Origin: Paramecium pentaurelia
Lineage: Eukaryota; Ciliophora; Oligohymenophorea; Peniculida; Parameciidae
DNA: 64,000 nt
Reading direction: 5' to 3'
Assembly: GCA_905183005.1 (NCBI GenBank)
Contig: CAJJDO010000027.1
Span: 447,443 to 511,442 of the forward strand
Shown here: piece by piece, positions 63,750 through 64,000 of the stretch
How the letters are laid out: every line of letters begins with the position of its first letter
Numbering within the stretch: the first letter of the stretch is position 1
Notes under the pieces: model-generated
Told to the model about the DNA's origin: nothing
What the model saw: the letters and a program-made list of their open reading frames with translations, nothing else
Databases searched by the model: none
Program-made: the position numbers and the translations under genes

Positions 63750-63946
63750 ATCTATAAAAAAAATAATTTATAAATCTAGATGAAGGAATTTTATGTATAA
63801 ATTATATGTAATCTCCAATAGTGATACAAAAATCATATTAATTTATCCTTGTTCTATCATTATCATATTTTAGTACTTTCTCACACAAAGAGTACTTGAT
63901 AATGTATATTAAAGAAATGAAAAATAATAATATTTATAATAAAACT

Positions 63947-64000
63947 ATGGATTTTTAGGTTATCATAGAAAATTATCAAGAAAATGAAAATTCTCCAGGT
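63947..64000 (+). CDS. 5' end of a gene running off the window
   Basis: ATG at 63947 opens a frame (MDFQVIIENYQENENSPG) that reaches the right edge, with a TAG glutamine at the fourth codon. It is divergent from the mitochondrial-type gene, about 200 bp away. Too short to identify. Confidence 0.45.

Overview
This window reads as a macronuclear chromosome segment of a ciliate, most likely Paramecium. Four things in the sequence support this. The base composition is strongly A+T rich. Open frames use TAA and TAG as glutamine throughout and end only at TGA. Genes are packed closely on both strands. Coding regions are broken by very small introns that almost all start GTA and end AG. I place 61 introns of 21-31 nt. 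Because of the code, standard-code reading frames show only fragments; the genes below were rebuilt with TAA/TAG = Gln and the small introns removed. After splicing, every complete model has a length divisible by three. No rRNA, tRNA, CRISPR array, bacterial ribosome-binding site or telomeric repeat was recognised.

Layout: 1-7.1 kb holds a partial gene, a coiled-coil protein, a small membrane protein, two adjacent minus-strand genes made of ubiquitin-like repeats, and a decayed coding stretch. 7.3-14.6 kb holds a MAPK15/ERK7-type kinase, a CAMK-like kinase, a 2-phosphoglycerate-kinase/LPA1-like P-loop protein and an AIG1-family membrane hydrolase. 15.2-21 kb holds a small charged protein, a PH-START protein with a 219-glutamine tract written almost only as TAA, and an ABCG half-transporter. 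21.3-36.5 kb holds a 2,475-residue coiled-coil protein, a large type I membrane protein, an IQ-motif protein and a small basic protein. 36.7-47 kb holds a chromodomain protein broken by an assembly gap, a multi-pass membrane protein, a CCP5/AGBL5 tubulin deglutamylase, a second ABCG half-transporter and a bZIP factor. 47-55.7 kb holds a TOG-domain protein, several small proteins, a pseudogene and two tandem cysteine-rich secreted proteins. 55.8-64 kb holds two small genes present twice in a perfect 1,121-bp repeat, an Aurora-like kinase, a CCCH zinc-finger protein, a PX-domain membrane protein, a likely mitochondrial protein and the start of one more gene.

How the genes relate: these are single eukaryotic transcription units, not operons. 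Several products point to microtubules and cilia (MAPK15-type kinase, CCP5-type deglutamylase, TOG protein, Aurora-like kinase, long coiled coils), but nothing in the sequence shows that they are co-regulated. Two places look like assembly errors rather than biology: the repeat flanking the 639-N gap, and the repeat joined by a single N at 56942.
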